Notes: generated by a model not told the origin, from the sequence alone. DNA of 50,418 nucleotides from Methylobacterium gregans (GCF_022179245.1 NZ_BPQM01000126.1:1-50418); one strand, 5' to 3'. Numbered from the stretch's first letter, positions 39,987-49,181 are shown. A program made the numbers and translations.

Positions 39987-40301
39987 TCAGGCCTGGATGC
40001 CGGTGATACGCACCACCGTGTGGTGCTGGCGATGGCCGCGCTTGCGGCGCGAGTTCTGGCGGCGGCGCTTCTTGAAGGCGATGACCTTCTTGTCCCGGCC
40101 GTGGCGGACGATCTCGCCCGTCACCGTGATGCCCGAGAGGGTCGGCGCGCCGACCTGGGTGGCGCCCGCGCCGTCGGCGAAGAGCAGGATCTCGCCGAAC
40201 TCGACGGTCGAGCCTTCCTCGCCCGGAAGGGTGGCGATCGTGATGGTGTCGTTGGCGGCGACGCGGTACTGCTTGCCGCCCGTCTTGATGACTGCGAACA
40301 T
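39987..40301 (-). CDS. rplU: 50S ribosomal protein L21
   Basis: This is ribosomal protein L21 (bL21), which binds 23S rRNA. The 104-residue product reads MFAVIKTGGKQYRVAANDTI, FGEILLFADG, and the basic segment KKVIAFKKRRRQNSRRKRGH, then RQHHTVVRITGI. It is the first gene of the rplU-rpmA transcript and is preceded by a promoter and a structured leader of about 130 bases. Confidence 0.98.
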   Translation of the reverse strand: MFAVIKTGGKQYRVAANDTITIATLPGEEGSTVEFGEILLFADGAGATQVGAPTLSGITVTGEIVRHGRDKKVIAFKKRRRQNSRRKRGHRQHHTVVRITGIQA

Positions 40302-40371
40302 CGTTCTCTCGTGTTCTCGAACGGCCTCCGGAGCGGATCCCCTGGGCCGGCTTCTTGTTTGAGTCGTGACC

Positions 40372-40428
40372 CCGGCCCGAGGCCGGCATCAACGCGAAAC
40401 GCGCGGACTTCTGCGAGGAAGCCGCGCG
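40372..40428 (-). promoter_or_regulatory. Structured 5' leader of rplU
   Basis: Two perfect dyads lie between the predicted promoter and rplU: CGCGCGG (40400-40406) with CCGCGCG (40422-40428), and CCGGCC-CGA-GGCCGG (40372-40386). In many bacteria the L21 message has an autoregulatory leader; whether this one works that way cannot be told from sequence. Confidence 0.4.
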
Positions 40429-40439
40429 TGGTGGCGGTG

Positions 40440-40468
40440 GGATAGGCCGCGAGCCGGCCCGTTGTCAA
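40440..40468 (-). promoter_or_regulatory. Sigma70-type promoter of rplU-rpmA
   Basis: On the minus strand TTGACA (40468-40463) is followed after exactly 17 bases by CTATCC (40445-40440), a good alphaproteobacterial housekeeping pattern. It lies just past the tadC stop and would start transcription about 130 bases before rplU. Confidence 0.65.
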
Positions 40469-40484
40469 GGATTGGCGCGCGAGA

Positions 40485-41453
40485 TCAGTTCACGCGCATG
40501 ATCTGGATCACCGCGGGCGTGATGATCACCACGAAGAGCACCGGCAGGAAGAACAGGATCATCGGCACGGTGAGCTTCGGGGGGAGCGCCGCGGCCTTCT
40601 TCTCGGCCTCGGTCATGCGCTGGTCCCGGCTCTCCTGGGAGAGCACGCGCAGCGCCTGCCCGATCGGCGTGCCGTAGCGCTCGGCCTGGATCAGCGCGGT
40701 GGCGACCGCCTTCACGGGATCGAGGCCGATGCGGATGGCGAGGTTCTCGTAGGCCACCCGCCGGTCCGGCAGGTAGGACATCTCGGCCGTCATCAGGGCC
40801 AGCTCCTCGGCCAGCACGATCGAGGAGGTGACGATCTCGGTGCTGACCCGCTTGAAGGCGTGCTCGACCGCCATGCCCGATTCCACGCAGATCAGCGTGA
40901 GGTCGAGCGCGTCGGGCCATGCCTTGCGCACCTCGGCCTGCCGCTTCTTGGCGGCGTTGAGAAGGAAGAGCTCCGGCGCCTTGATGCCGAGAAGGGCCGC
41001 CACGATCACCAGGGCGACGCGCACGAGCGTCGGCTGGTCGAGCACCTCCAGCACGAACAGGTAGACGATCGCGCCGACCGTCATCACGACCGGCATCACG
41101 AGGCGGAAGAACAGGAAGGCGGTCTCGGATTGCGGGCCGCGGTAGCCCGCCTGCATGAGTTTGACCTTCGCGGTCTCTGTGCCGAGCCAGCGGCGCAGGT
41201 CAAACCGCTCGACCACCTCCTTCATGTAGGTCTTGGACTCGACCCGGAGCGTGGCGCGGGTCGAAGCCTTCTCGCGCTCGCGGCGGCGGATCTGCTCGCG
41301 CTCGTCGCTGACGAGCTTCATCCGCTTGCCGAGCTTGTCGGATTCGAGCAGCGGCTGGGCGATCGCGAAGGCGGTCGCGGCGGCGGCGATACCGGTCAGC
41401 GCCGTCCCCAGGAAGCGGGCGTCGAAGAGCGACGCGGCGATCTGCTCGATCAT
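40485..41453 (-). CDS. tadC: Tad pilus inner-membrane protein TadC (T2SS F-type)
   Basis: TadC is a platform protein of the Tad/Flp pilus machine in the inner membrane and works with TadB and the ATPase TadA. The 322-residue product has membrane segments near 10-25, 115-160 and at the C-terminus (FFLPVLFVVIITPAVIQIM). The cytoplasmic GspF-type domain contains DALDLTLICVESGMAVEHAF and ERYGTPIGQALRVLSQESRD. It is the last gene of the pilus operon, 32 bases after tadB. Naming as tadC rather than tadB rests on gene order and the family C-terminus. Confidence 0.92.
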   Translation of the reverse strand: MIEQIAASLFDARFLGTALTGIAAAATAFAIAQPLLESDKLGKRMKLVSDEREQIRRREREKASTRATLRVESKTYMKEVVERFDLRRWLGTETAKVKLMQAGYRGPQSETAFLFFRLVMPVVMTVGAIVYLFVLEVLDQPTLVRVALVIVAALLGIKAPELFLLNAAKKRQAEVRKAWPDALDLTLICVESGMAVEHAFKRVSTEIVTSSIVLAEELALMTAEMSYLPDRRVAYENLAIRIGLDPVKAVATALIQAERYGTPIGQALRVLSQESRDQRMTEAEKKAAALPPKLTVPMILFFLPVLFVVIITPAVIQIMRVN

Positions 41454-41485
41454 CGGGCTGTGGCTCGCATCGGGCTATGGCTCGC

Positions 41486-42463
41486 TCAGAAATCGAAGGC
41501 GATCATCTTCTTGATGGTGAAGATCCCGGCCCCCATCCACAGGGCCGAGCCGACGAGCGCGATCTTGCCGATGTCGGTCGTCCAGAGCAGCGAGATGTAG
41601 TCGGGGCTCGTCAGGGTGGTGATGCCCGCGACCCCGAAGGGCAAGGCCGCGATGATCGAGGCGGAGGCCTTGGCCTCCATGCTCATCGCCTGGACCTTGC
41701 CGGCCATCTTGCGGCGCTCGCGCAGCACCCGGGAGAGGTTGTTGAGGGCCTCCGAGAGGTTGCCGCCCGATTGCTGCTGGATGCTGATGACGATGGCGAA
41801 GAAGTTCACCTCCGGCACCGGTACCCGCTCGTAGAGACGCGACACGGACTCGGCGAGCGACAGGCCGAGCGCCTGCGTCTCGATGATGGTGCGGAACTCG
41901 CTGCGCACCGGTTCCTCGGCCTCGCGGGAGACCATGCGGAAGCAATCGCCTACCGGGATGCCGGTGCGGATGCCGCGCACCACCACGTCGACGGCGTTCG
42001 GCAGCTCGGCGGTGAACTTCGCGATCCGGCGCACGCGCAGGGTGCGCAGCATGTACTGGGGCAAGCCGAAGGCGCCGACGAAGGCGCCGCCGAGCGCCAC
42101 CAGCGGGTTCTCGGTGATCATCAGAAGGAGGATCGCCAGAACGAGCCCGATGCCGCCCGAAATCATCCAGAAAGTCTTCACGCTCCAGGGCAGGCCGGCC
42201 CGGGCGATCTTCAGGTCCAGCGTGACCTTGGTGGTGCCCTTCGCCTTGGCGTCGATCTCGCTCAGCGTCTTGGCGACCTGATCGCGGCGGCTCACGCCGG
42301 CGACCCGGACCTGAGCGTTGCCGGCGGGCAGCGTCATGGTCTTCAGGCGCTGGGCGGCCCGGCGCTCGCCGCCCATCAGCGGCAGCACGAAGACGTAGAC
42401 GAGGCAGACGGCCGCGAAGGCGCCCAGCCCGATCGCGATTCGGGGATCGACCGCGCCGGTCAT
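41486..42463 (-). CDS. tadB: Tad pilus inner-membrane protein TadB (T2SS F-type)
   Basis: TadB is the first of two GspF-like platform proteins. The 325-residue product has an N-terminal membrane helix (IGLGAFAAVCLVYVFVLPLM), a pair of helices in the middle, the F domain with LPNAVDVVVRGIRTGIPVGD and ISIQQQSGGNLSEALNNLSR, and a C-terminal helix. The ATG at 42463 overlaps the tadA stop as ATGA, so the ATPase and platform are translated together. Upstream in-frame extension into tadA is shadow. Confidence 0.93.
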   Translation of the reverse strand: MTGAVDPRIAIGLGAFAAVCLVYVFVLPLMGGERRAAQRLKTMTLPAGNAQVRVAGVSRRDQVAKTLSEIDAKAKGTTKVTLDLKIARAGLPWSVKTFWMISGGIGLVLAILLLMITENPLVALGGAFVGAFGLPQYMLRTLRVRRIAKFTAELPNAVDVVVRGIRTGIPVGDCFRMVSREAEEPVRSEFRTIIETQALGLSLAESVSRLYERVPVPEVNFFAIVISIQQQSGGNLSEALNNLSRVLRERRKMAGKVQAMSMEAKASASIIAALPFGVAGITTLTSPDYISLLWTTDIGKIALVGSALWMGAGIFTIKKMIAFDF

Positions 42464-43911
42464 GCCGCCGCTCCCGTCTCGGCGGCGTCCAGCGCCGCAG
42501 AGAGCTTCTGCTCCAGCCCGTAATAGCGGGCCCGCTCCCAGAATTTCGGCCGGCCGATCCCGGTCGAGCGGTGGCGCCCGATCAGGCGGCCGTTCGCGTC
42601 CTCGCCGACGATGTCGTAGAGGAAGACGTCCTGCGTGGTGATCACGTCGCCCTCCATGCCGATCACCTCGGTGATGTGCGTGATCCGGCGCGAGCCGTCG
42701 CGCAGGCGCATGGCCTGGATCACCACGTCGATCGAGCCGACGATCATCTCGCGGAGCGTGCGCGACGGCAGGGTGAAGCCGCCCATCGAGATCATCGACT
42801 CGATGCGGGACAGGCACTCGCGCGGCGAGTTGGCGTGGAGCGTGCCCATCGAGCCGTCGTGGCCGGTGTTCATCGCCTGCAGGAGGTCGAAGGCCTCGGG
42901 CCCGCGCACCTCGCCCACGATGATGCGCTCGGGCCGCATGCGCAGGCAGTTCTTCACGAGGTCACGCATGGTGACCTGACCCTGGCCCTCCATGTTGGGC
43001 GGGCGCGTCTCCAGGCGCACCACGTGGGGCTGCTGCAATTGCAGCTCGGCCGCGTCCTCGCAGGTGATGATGCGCTCGTCGTGCTCGATGAAGGCGGTGA
43101 GACAGTTGAGCAGGGTGGTCTTGCCGGAGCCCGTGCCCCCCGAGATCACCACGTTGCAGCGCGAGCGGCCGATGATCTTCAGGATCTCGGCGCCCTCCGG
43201 CGAGATCGCGCCGAAGCGCACGAGCTGGTCGAGGGTGAGCTTGTCCTTCTTGAACTTGCGGATGGTCAGCGCCGGGCCGTCGATGGCGAGCGGGGGGGCG
43301 ATCACGTTGACGCGCGAGCCGTCCGGCAGGCGCGCGTCACAGATCGGCGAGGCGTCGTCGACGCGCCGCCCCACTTGGCTGACGATGCGCTGGCAGATGT
43401 TCATCAGCTGCTGGTTGTCGCGGAAGCGCACGCTCGTGAGCTGGATCTTGCCGCCGACCTCGATGAAGGCCCGGCTGGCGCCGTTGACCATGATGTCGGC
43501 GATGTCGTCGCGGGCGAGCAGCGGCTCCAGCGGCCCGTAGCCCAGCACGTCGTTGCAGATGTCGTCGAGCAGCTCCTCCTGCTCGGAGATCGACAGGACG
43601 ATGTTCTTGAGGCCGATGATCTCCGAGACGATGTCGCGGATCTCCTCGCGCGCCGTCTCGCCGTCGAGGCGGGCGAGCTGGGCGAGGTCGATCGCCTCGA
43701 TGAGCGCGCCGAAGATCATGCTCTTCGTGCGGTAGTAATCCTCCGAGCGCTGCGTCTCGACCATGACCGGCGCGGAGGCGGGAATCGGGTCGGGCCGGCG
43801 GGCGGGCACGTCCGGCTGATGGAGGACGGGGGCCGCGGCTTTCGGGGCCTGGGTGGCCGAGGTGGCCACCGGGGCGGCCGGGCTGGCGACGGCGCTTCTG
43901 CGACCGAACAT
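42460..43911 (-). CDS. tadA: Tad pilus assembly ATPase TadA (CpaF)
   Basis: TadA/CpaF is the hexameric ATPase that drives pilus extension and, in Tad systems, also retraction. The 483-residue product has an N-terminal linker, then the N-domain with LLARDDIADIMVNGASRAFI, the Walker A motif SGGTGSGKTTLLN, the Asp box with ITCEDAAELQLQQPHVVRLE and Walker B in RPERIIVGEVRGPEAFDLLQ, followed by the His box NTGHDGSMGTLHANSPRECL. All functional parts are intact. It lies between cpaE and tadB with ATGA overlap to tadB. Confidence 0.96.
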   Translation of the reverse strand: MFGRRSAVASPAAPVATSATQAPKAAAPVLHQPDVPARRPDPIPASAPVMVETQRSEDYYRTKSMIFGALIEAIDLAQLARLDGETAREEIRDIVSEIIGLKNIVLSISEQEELLDDICNDVLGYGPLEPLLARDDIADIMVNGASRAFIEVGGKIQLTSVRFRDNQQLMNICQRIVSQVGRRVDDASPICDARLPDGSRVNVIAPPLAIDGPALTIRKFKKDKLTLDQLVRFGAISPEGAEILKIIGRSRCNVVISGGTGSGKTTLLNCLTAFIEHDERIITCEDAAELQLQQPHVVRLETRPPNMEGQGQVTMRDLVKNCLRMRPERIIVGEVRGPEAFDLLQAMNTGHDGSMGTLHANSPRECLSRIESMISMGGFTLPSRTLREMIVGSIDVVIQAMRLRDGSRRITHITEVIGMEGDVITTQDVFLYDIVGEDANGRLIGRHRSTGIGRPKFWERARYYGLEQKLSAALDAAETGAAA

Positions 43912-43945
43912 GGCGGGCCTCCTCGGGCTCTGGGGCCGGCCGGGC

Positions 43946-45199
43946 TCAGGACGCCTTGCGGCGGGCGAGCTTGGCCAGGAGCGGCTGCAGGGGTTCGAGC
44001 AGGTTCGCGCGGGTGCGGCGCGGCTCGGGCCGGCCGAGGATCGTGGCGGCGAGGTCCGAGACGATCTCGGCGACCTTCGAGCCCGCCTGCACCTCGGCGA
44101 TCATCTGGCCGTTGTTGGCGGCCGTGCCGAACAGGGCCGGCTCGAACGGGATCGTCGCGGCGAGCGTGGTGTCGAGCGCCTTGGCGAACTCCGCCGCCCC
44201 GATCTCGGGGCGCTTGGGCATGCCGGTGCCGTTGAGGACCACGCGCGGGGCGCGGTCGTTCGGCCGCCCGTGCTGGAGCGCGGTGAGCATGTTCTTGGCG
44301 TTGCGCAGGGAGGCGAGGTCGGGCCCGGCCACGATCACCAACTCGTCGGCGCCGGTGAGCACGCGGCGCGACCACGCGCTCCAGAGATGGGGCACGTCGA
44401 GCACGATGCAGGGCACGGCCGCGCGCAGGTGCTCGATCAGCCCGTCGAAGGCCGGCTCGGTGAGGTCGATCGTCCGGTCGAGGGTGGCGGGCGCCGAGAG
44501 CAGGCTGAGATGGTCGCTGCACTTCGAGAGCAGGCGCTCGACCAGCGCCGAATCGAGGCGCTCGGGCGCGAACACCGCCTCGGCGATGCCCTGCGGCGGG
44601 TCCTGGTTGAAGTTGAGGCTCGCGGTGCCGAAGGCGATGTCGAGGTCGGCGATCACGGTCTGCAGCTTCTGGCTGCGGGCGATCGTCCAGGCGAGGTTGT
44701 GGGCGATGGTCGAGGCGCCGACCCCCCCGCGCACGCCGCAGACCGCGACGGTGCGCCCGACCGGCTTCACGCCGGGCGCCGAGAACAGGTCGGAGATCGA
44801 GGCGATCAGGTCGAGCGGGTCGACCGGCGCGATCAGGTAGTCGCTGACGCCGCGCTGGATGAACTGCCGGTAGAGGCCGACATCGTTGACGTGGCCGATG
44901 ACGAGGACCCGGGTGCCCTCGTCGCAGACCTCGGCGAGCGCGTCGAGGTACTCGAGCGGCTTGGCGCGGGCCCCTTGGGTCTCGATCAGGATGACGTTCG
45001 GCGTCGGCGCGTTGCGGTAGGCCTCCACCGCCGCCGCGGCGCCGCCCATCTGGACCTTCAGATGCGCCTTCTGCAGGCGCCGGTCGGCGCCCGCGCCCTC
45101 GACGGTCGCGGCGGTCTCCGGCGTCTCGCAGAAGGCCTGGATGGTGATCCGCGGCACCGGTGCGATCATGCGCTCGGGTGTCTCGGAGGGGTCCGGCAT
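43946..45199 (-). CDS. cpaE: Tad pilus localisation ATPase-like protein CpaE/TadZ
   Basis: CpaE/TadZ places the pilus machine at the cell pole. The 417-residue product has an N-terminal receiver-like domain (about 15-135, with VILIETQG and VLVIGHVNDVGLYRQFIQRG) lacking the full phosphorylation site, and a C-terminal MinD/ParA-like domain. Its Walker A, CGVRGGVGASTIAHNLAW, departs from the KGGxGK consensus: both lysine positions are changed (Arg and Ala), so ATP hydrolysis may be weak, as reported for TadZ-type proteins. The ATG at 45199 is preceded by GGAACACC; the frame continues upstream into cpaD without coding sense. Confidence 0.92.
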   Translation of the reverse strand: MPDPSETPERMIAPVPRITIQAFCETPETAATVEGAGADRRLQKAHLKVQMGGAAAAVEAYRNAPTPNVILIETQGARAKPLEYLDALAEVCDEGTRVLVIGHVNDVGLYRQFIQRGVSDYLIAPVDPLDLIASISDLFSAPGVKPVGRTVAVCGVRGGVGASTIAHNLAWTIARSQKLQTVIADLDIAFGTASLNFNQDPPQGIAEAVFAPERLDSALVERLLSKCSDHLSLLSAPATLDRTIDLTEPAFDGLIEHLRAAVPCIVLDVPHLWSAWSRRVLTGADELVIVAGPDLASLRNAKNMLTALQHGRPNDRAPRVVLNGTGMPKRPEIGAAEFAKALDTTLAATIPFEPALFGTAANNGQMIAEVQAGSKVAEIVSDLAATILGRPEPRRTRANLLEPLQPLLAKLARRKAS

Positions 45200-45254
45200 G
45201 GGTCTGGTGTTCCGTCTCGGGTCCGGAGCGGGAGGCGTGCGGGAACGGGCCGGA

Positions 45255-45989
45255 TCAGAGGCCCAGGCGGTCGCGCACGTTCGTCTGGCCATCCTGACGC
45301 CAGTTGGTTGACGGATCCTTGCCGTCGCGCATCTGGCCGATGTCCTTGACCCGGCGTGCGGTGTCGAGCCGGCCCTCGGTGCGGCCGCGAACGAGGTCGA
45401 CCGGGTCGGCGACCTGGGCGGCGACGTTCGCCTGCATGGCGCAGCCGAGGTTCCAGGCCGGCTCATTGCGCAGGTTCGCCATCGGGGTGCTGAAGCCGAG
45501 ATCCTGCGGGAACAGGCCGCATTTGTCGGCGACCTGCGCCTGCAGACGCTGGAAGCTCAGCCGCACCGGCGCCGCGAGGCCCGGATTGGCGACCGGGTAG
45601 CCGGAAAGGACCATCTCGCCCGCACCCACCCCGCCCGAGGCCGCGAGGCGCCGCACGGTCGCGACGGTGCGCTCGACCGCGGCCCCGGCGCCGGGCGCCA
45701 CCCCGCGGGGCGCCTCGAGCGTGAGCGTGCCGCGGCCGTAGCGCCGGTACTCCAGCACGAAGGCGTCGACGTCCGCCGACTGGCGCGGGTCGAGATGGCC
45801 GGTCCCGGTCGGGAAGACGTCGAGCGTGCGGGCGTTGTCGGCGAGCACGATCGGGTGCCGGGCGCGGTAATCGTGGGGGTAGACCGATCCCGTGGTCGCG
45901 CGATCGGCCTGGCAGGCGCCGAGCGCCGTGCCGATGAGGGCGGCCAGCGCCGCGGCGAGAGGGGTCGGACGGGGGAGGGGCGGAATCAT
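45255..45989 (-). CDS. cpaD: Pilus assembly lipoprotein CpaD
   Basis: CpaD is an outer-membrane-associated lipoprotein that helps the CpaC secretin. The 244-residue product has a lipoprotein signal (MIPPLPRPTPLAAALAALIG, then TALGAC with Cys26). It then shows YPHDYRARHPIVLADNARTL, FVLEYRRYGRGTLTLEAPRG, and near the end LGFSTPMANLRNEPAWNLGC and AMQANVAAQVADPVDLVRGR, the family's most conserved block. A Glu-Arg-rich tail follows. It lies between cpaC and cpaE, the usual order. Confidence 0.93.
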   Translation of the reverse strand: MIPPLPRPTPLAAALAALIGTALGACQADRATTGSVYPHDYRARHPIVLADNARTLDVFPTGTGHLDPRQSADVDAFVLEYRRYGRGTLTLEAPRGVAPGAGAAVERTVATVRRLAASGGVGAGEMVLSGYPVANPGLAAPVRLSFQRLQAQVADKCGLFPQDLGFSTPMANLRNEPAWNLGCAMQANVAAQVADPVDLVRGRTEGRLDTARRVKDIGQMRDGKDPSTNWRQDGQTNVRDRLGL

Positions 45990-46067
45990 CGCGCGAGAGG
46001 ATCCTGATCGGGGTGCCGGGTCGGGCGCTGCCGCCCGAGGAGTCTCGGTTGCCGGAGGGCCGGCCGC

Positions 46068-47594
46068 TCAGTCGGTGATGAAGCCGACGCGACCGCGATA
46101 GGCGCGGCCGAGCGGCTGCGCGCCCGCGACGCCGTAGAGGCGGTTGATCTGGCCGAGCAGGACGCCCTGGCCGTCGGTGGCGTCCACGAAACCCTCGTCG
46201 GGCCGGGTGACCTGGCGAGCCTCCATCGGCTTGGCGATGTAGGGGGTCACCATGATCATCAGCTCCGTCTCCTGCCGCTGGTAGTCGCGGCTGCGGAACA
46301 GGGCACCGAGGATCGGCAGATTGACGAGGCCGGGCAGGCCGGCGACCGCCGCCTTGCTCTTCTGCTGGATCAGGCCCGCCGTCATCATGGTGGCGCCCGA
46401 GGGCAGCTCGACGGTCGTCTCGGAATTGCGCACCGTCAGGCCCGGCACCGCCGTCGTCGCGTTGCCGCTGACGAAGCTGTAGGAGTTCTGCGGGTCGATC
46501 TCGCTGACCTCGGTGCCGACGCGGATCGAGATCCGGTTCTCGGACTGCACCACGGGCGTGAAGTTCAGGCTGACGCCGTACTTCTTGAAGGCGATGCCGA
46601 CCACGCAGGCCGGCTGCTGGCCGGGGACCAGGCTCGGTGTGCAGGACTGGCTCGACGGGACCGGCAGCTCACCGCCCGCGGTGAACTTGGCCGCTTCGCC
46701 GGAGATCGCGGTGAGCGTCGGTTCCGCCAGGATGCGGGAGACCCCGGCCTGCTCGAAGGCCTTCAGCGTCGCCGTCAGGCTCGCGCCGCCGGCTCCGTTG
46801 ATGGTGCCCGAGAGCAGGTTGCCGCTCGGGAACTGGCCGCCGGACAGGGAGAGCGGCGTGGCGTTCACGAGGTTGAGGTTCGACCAGCCGCCGCTCAGAT
46901 TGACGCCGAGCTGCTTCAGTACCGTCCGCGAGACCTCGGCGACGGTGACGCGCAGCATCACCTGATCCTTGCCGCGGATCGTCAGATTGTTGATCACCGC
47001 CCCGCGGGCGCCGCCCGCGACGCCCGCGCCGCTGGCCCCGCCGCCGCCGGCCCCGGAGGTGCCCACGAAGGCGTTGGAGATGTCGATGGCCTGCTGGGCC
47101 TCCGCCGAGGAGCCGACCGAGCCCGAGAGCAGCACCGAATCGCCGCTGGAGCGCACGTCGAAGCGTCCGCCCGGGATGCTCTGGCCAAGGATCTGGCGGA
47201 GCGCGCCGAGATTGAGGTCCCGCGCCACCGTGACGTCGAGGGCGGAGATCTGGCGTCCCTCGGCGTCGAGGATGAAGATCGAGGTGGTGCCGTTCTCCAC
47301 GCCGATGACGAAGACCTTGCGGGTCGAGCGCACCACGGCGTTGGCGACCTTCGGGTTGGCGACGAACACCTCCTTGGCGTCGCGCGGCAGGTCGATGATC
47401 ACCGAGCGCCCGGCCGTCATCTCGATCTTGCGCGTCGCATTCGCCTCGGCATTGCCGACTGCGATGGCGGGCGGCGGCCCGAAGGTCTGGCGCTCCTGCG
47501 CGGGGGCCTGACCGGCGAGGAGCGCGAGACCGAGGCCGAGACTCCGGCCGAGGGGCGCGCGCGGGCGGGCGGGGGAGGGAAGCATCGCGGCCAT
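46068..47594 (-). CDS. cpaC: Tad pilus outer-membrane secretin CpaC (RcpA)
   Basis: CpaC forms the outer-membrane channel for the Flp pilus. The 508-residue product has a signal peptide (to about residue 32, QAPAQ), an N-terminal pilus domain (about 45-125, MTAGRSVIIDLPRDAKEVFV), a BON-like segment (to about 190), a Gly/Ala-rich linker and the secretin domain (about 300-480, VPSSQSCTPSLVPGQQPACV, YGVSLNFTPVVQSENRISI, VPGLTVRNSETTVELPSGAT, LPILGALFRSRDYQRQETEL). The ATG at 47594 overlaps the cpaB stop by one base (TGATG). Two Cys in the secretin domain could form a disulfide. Confidence 0.94.
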   Translation of the reverse strand: MAAMLPSPARPRAPLGRSLGLGLALLAGQAPAQERQTFGPPPAIAVGNAEANATRKIEMTAGRSVIIDLPRDAKEVFVANPKVANAVVRSTRKVFVIGVENGTTSIFILDAEGRQISALDVTVARDLNLGALRQILGQSIPGGRFDVRSSGDSVLLSGSVGSSAEAQQAIDISNAFVGTSGAGGGGASGAGVAGGARGAVINNLTIRGKDQVMLRVTVAEVSRTVLKQLGVNLSGGWSNLNLVNATPLSLSGGQFPSGNLLSGTINGAGGASLTATLKAFEQAGVSRILAEPTLTAISGEAAKFTAGGELPVPSSQSCTPSLVPGQQPACVVGIAFKKYGVSLNFTPVVQSENRISIRVGTEVSEIDPQNSYSFVSGNATTAVPGLTVRNSETTVELPSGATMMTAGLIQQKSKAAVAGLPGLVNLPILGALFRSRDYQRQETELMIMVTPYIAKPMEARQVTRPDEGFVDATDGQGVLLGQINRLYGVAGAQPLGRAYRGRVGFITD

Positions 47595-48394
47595 CACCGG
47601 GTCGTCTGCTGACGGGCGACGCCGAAGCGCACGACCGTGAGGGCATTGTTGGATTGCTGCGGCTCGGGCTCGGCGACGCGTCCCGAATCGGCGAGGCTGC
47701 GCAGCGACAGCGAGAGCGCGCCGACCTTCTGGGCGAGCGTGATGGTCTCGGCCTGGGCGGGGGTGAGCGCCAGCGTCGCGGTCTCGCCGGTGACGACGTT
47801 GGTGCCGTTCTTCTCCTGGATGAGCTGCCCGACCGCCAGCACGCGAACGTCTGTCAGGATCGTCTGCGCGGATTGCACGTCGCTGCCGCTCGAGCGGGAA
47901 TTGTCCTCGTCGCGGGCGGTGCGGATCACGTCGACCCGGTCGTTGGGCAGGATGAAGCCGCCCGCCGAGTTGGTGCCGCGGCTGTCGGTGACGATGGCGA
48001 CCGCGCGCATGCCGGGCGGCAGGATCGCCGCCATGAACCCGCTCTCGGGCTTCACGAGCTTCTGCGGGCGCACCGGCTCGCCCGGCAGGAAGGGTGAGCG
48101 CACGGTGGCGCCGACCGTCTCTTCGAGGGCCTTCGGGTTGGCCTTGCGGGCGATGTAGCCGGCCACGAGCGCGTCGTCGGGCCATTTCTGCCAGCGCAGG
48201 TCGGCGGCCTGGAGAACCTGACCCATCGGCAGCTCGGCCGCGGCGACCAGCACCTCGCTGACCGGCGCGGGCGGCGGCGCCTCGACGCGCACGACGGTCG
48301 GGGGCGGGGGCGGGTCACCCCCGCTCATCAGAAACGCCGCCCCACCACCCGCGACGAGGGCGATGGCGAGGACGGCAAGGCGTGCTGGTTGCAT
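47594..48394 (-). CDS. cpaB: Flp pilus assembly protein CpaB (RcpC)
   Basis: CpaB is a periplasmic, inner-membrane-anchored protein needed for pilus formation. It has an SAF domain and a C-terminal RcpC-type domain. The 266-residue product has an anchor (QPARLAVLAIALVAGGGAAF), a Pro-rich linker, the SAF domain (about 50-110, ELPMGQVLQAADLRWQKWPD) and a beta-rich C-terminal part with GMRAVAIVTDSRGTNSAGGF and GFILPNDRVDVIRTARDEDN. I use the ATG at 48394 (MQPARL) since it gives the typical CpaB start; an ATG at 48409 adds five residues. A gap of about 125 bases separates it from cpaA and may hold a promoter. Confidence 0.92.
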   Translation of the reverse strand: MQPARLAVLAIALVAGGGAAFLMSGGDPPPPPTVVRVEAPPPAPVSEVLVAAAELPMGQVLQAADLRWQKWPDDALVAGYIARKANPKALEETVGATVRSPFLPGEPVRPQKLVKPESGFMAAILPPGMRAVAIVTDSRGTNSAGGFILPNDRVDVIRTARDEDNSRSSGSDVQSAQTILTDVRVLAVGQLIQEKNGTNVVTGETATLALTPAQAETITLAQKVGALSLSLRSLADSGRVAEPEPQQSNNALTVVRFGVARQQTTR

Positions 48395-48519
48395 GACGGC
48401 CCACGGCATCCGCGACGGCGTGAGGTTCGCCGTCGTGAACAGTTTGCCCGGGCATTCGTGTAGGTATGGTTAAGCGGAGGTCACCGCACCGAAACGGGCC
48501 TGTCCCGATCGCGGCATGA

Positions 48520-49026
48520 TCAGGCGGAGAGGGCCCGCGCCCAGACGATGGTCTCCGGAAAGACCAGAAGTGCCGCGGCGGCGAGCGCGATACCGTACGG
48601 AATGCCGGTCTTGGCGTCGTGCAGGTGCAGGATGAAGGGCAGGCGCGCCGCGGCCTGGGGCAGCGGATGGCTGCGCGCGGCCAGGATCGCCAGCGTCAGC
48701 GCGCCACCGATGATCGAGGCGACCAGCAGGTAGTCGACGAGTCCGTCGAAGCCGAGCCAGAGCGCGGTCGCTGCGGCGAGCTTGGCATCGCCCCCGCCGA
48801 TCACCCCGAAGGCGAAAAGGCCGAAGGTGACGGCGAGGACGAGGGCTGCCGCGCCGAGATGCAGGCCGATCTCCTGGGCGGACATCAGCCCCGTGCAGGC
48901 CAGCACCGCGAAGGCCGCGATCAGGGCGAGCGAGATCCGGTTCGGGATCAGCATGGTCAGGAGGTCGCTCGCCGCGGCGTAGGCCATCAGGAACGGGAAG
49001 ATCACCAGGATTCCAAGGGTGGCCAT
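48520..49026 (-). CDS. cpaA: Prepilin peptidase CpaA (TadV)
   Basis: CpaA cleaves the leader of Flp prepilin at the membrane. The 168-residue protein has about five to six membrane segments. The two catalytic aspartates of type IV prepilin peptidases are visible in AASDLLTMLIPNR and GVIGGGDAKLAAA. It lacks the N-terminal methyltransferase domain, as usual for the TadV group. It follows the flp pilin gene by 155 bases and precedes cpaB. Confidence 0.92.
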   Translation of the reverse strand: MATLGILVIFPFLMAYAAASDLLTMLIPNRISLALIAAFAVLACTGLMSAQEIGLHLGAAALVLAVTFGLFAFGVIGGGDAKLAAATALWLGFDGLVDYLLVASIIGGALTLAILAARSHPLPQAAARLPFILHLHDAKTGIPYGIALAAAALLVFPETIVWARALSA

Positions 49027-49153
49027 GGCGTCTCGTGCTCAGGCGCGGGTGGGCGGCGGAAAGGGTGCGGGAGAGGCGGTGAGGAACGCGACGCGGCCGA
49101 TCCCGCGCGAGGGCGGAATCGGCCACGTCGCCGGTGCCGTGCGGCGCGTTCCG

Positions 49154-49176
49154 GGAGCGGCGCTCCGGCGCGCCGG
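49154..49176 (-). terminator. GC-rich dyads directly after flp
   Basis: GGAGC-GGC-GCTCC (49154-49166) and the palindrome CCGGCGCGCCGG (49165-49176) lie 6-28 bases past the flp stop. They could protect the pilin mRNA end and reduce readthrough to cpaA, so that pilin is made in excess. No U-tract is seen. Confidence 0.4.
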
Positions 49177-49181
49177 CCGGA

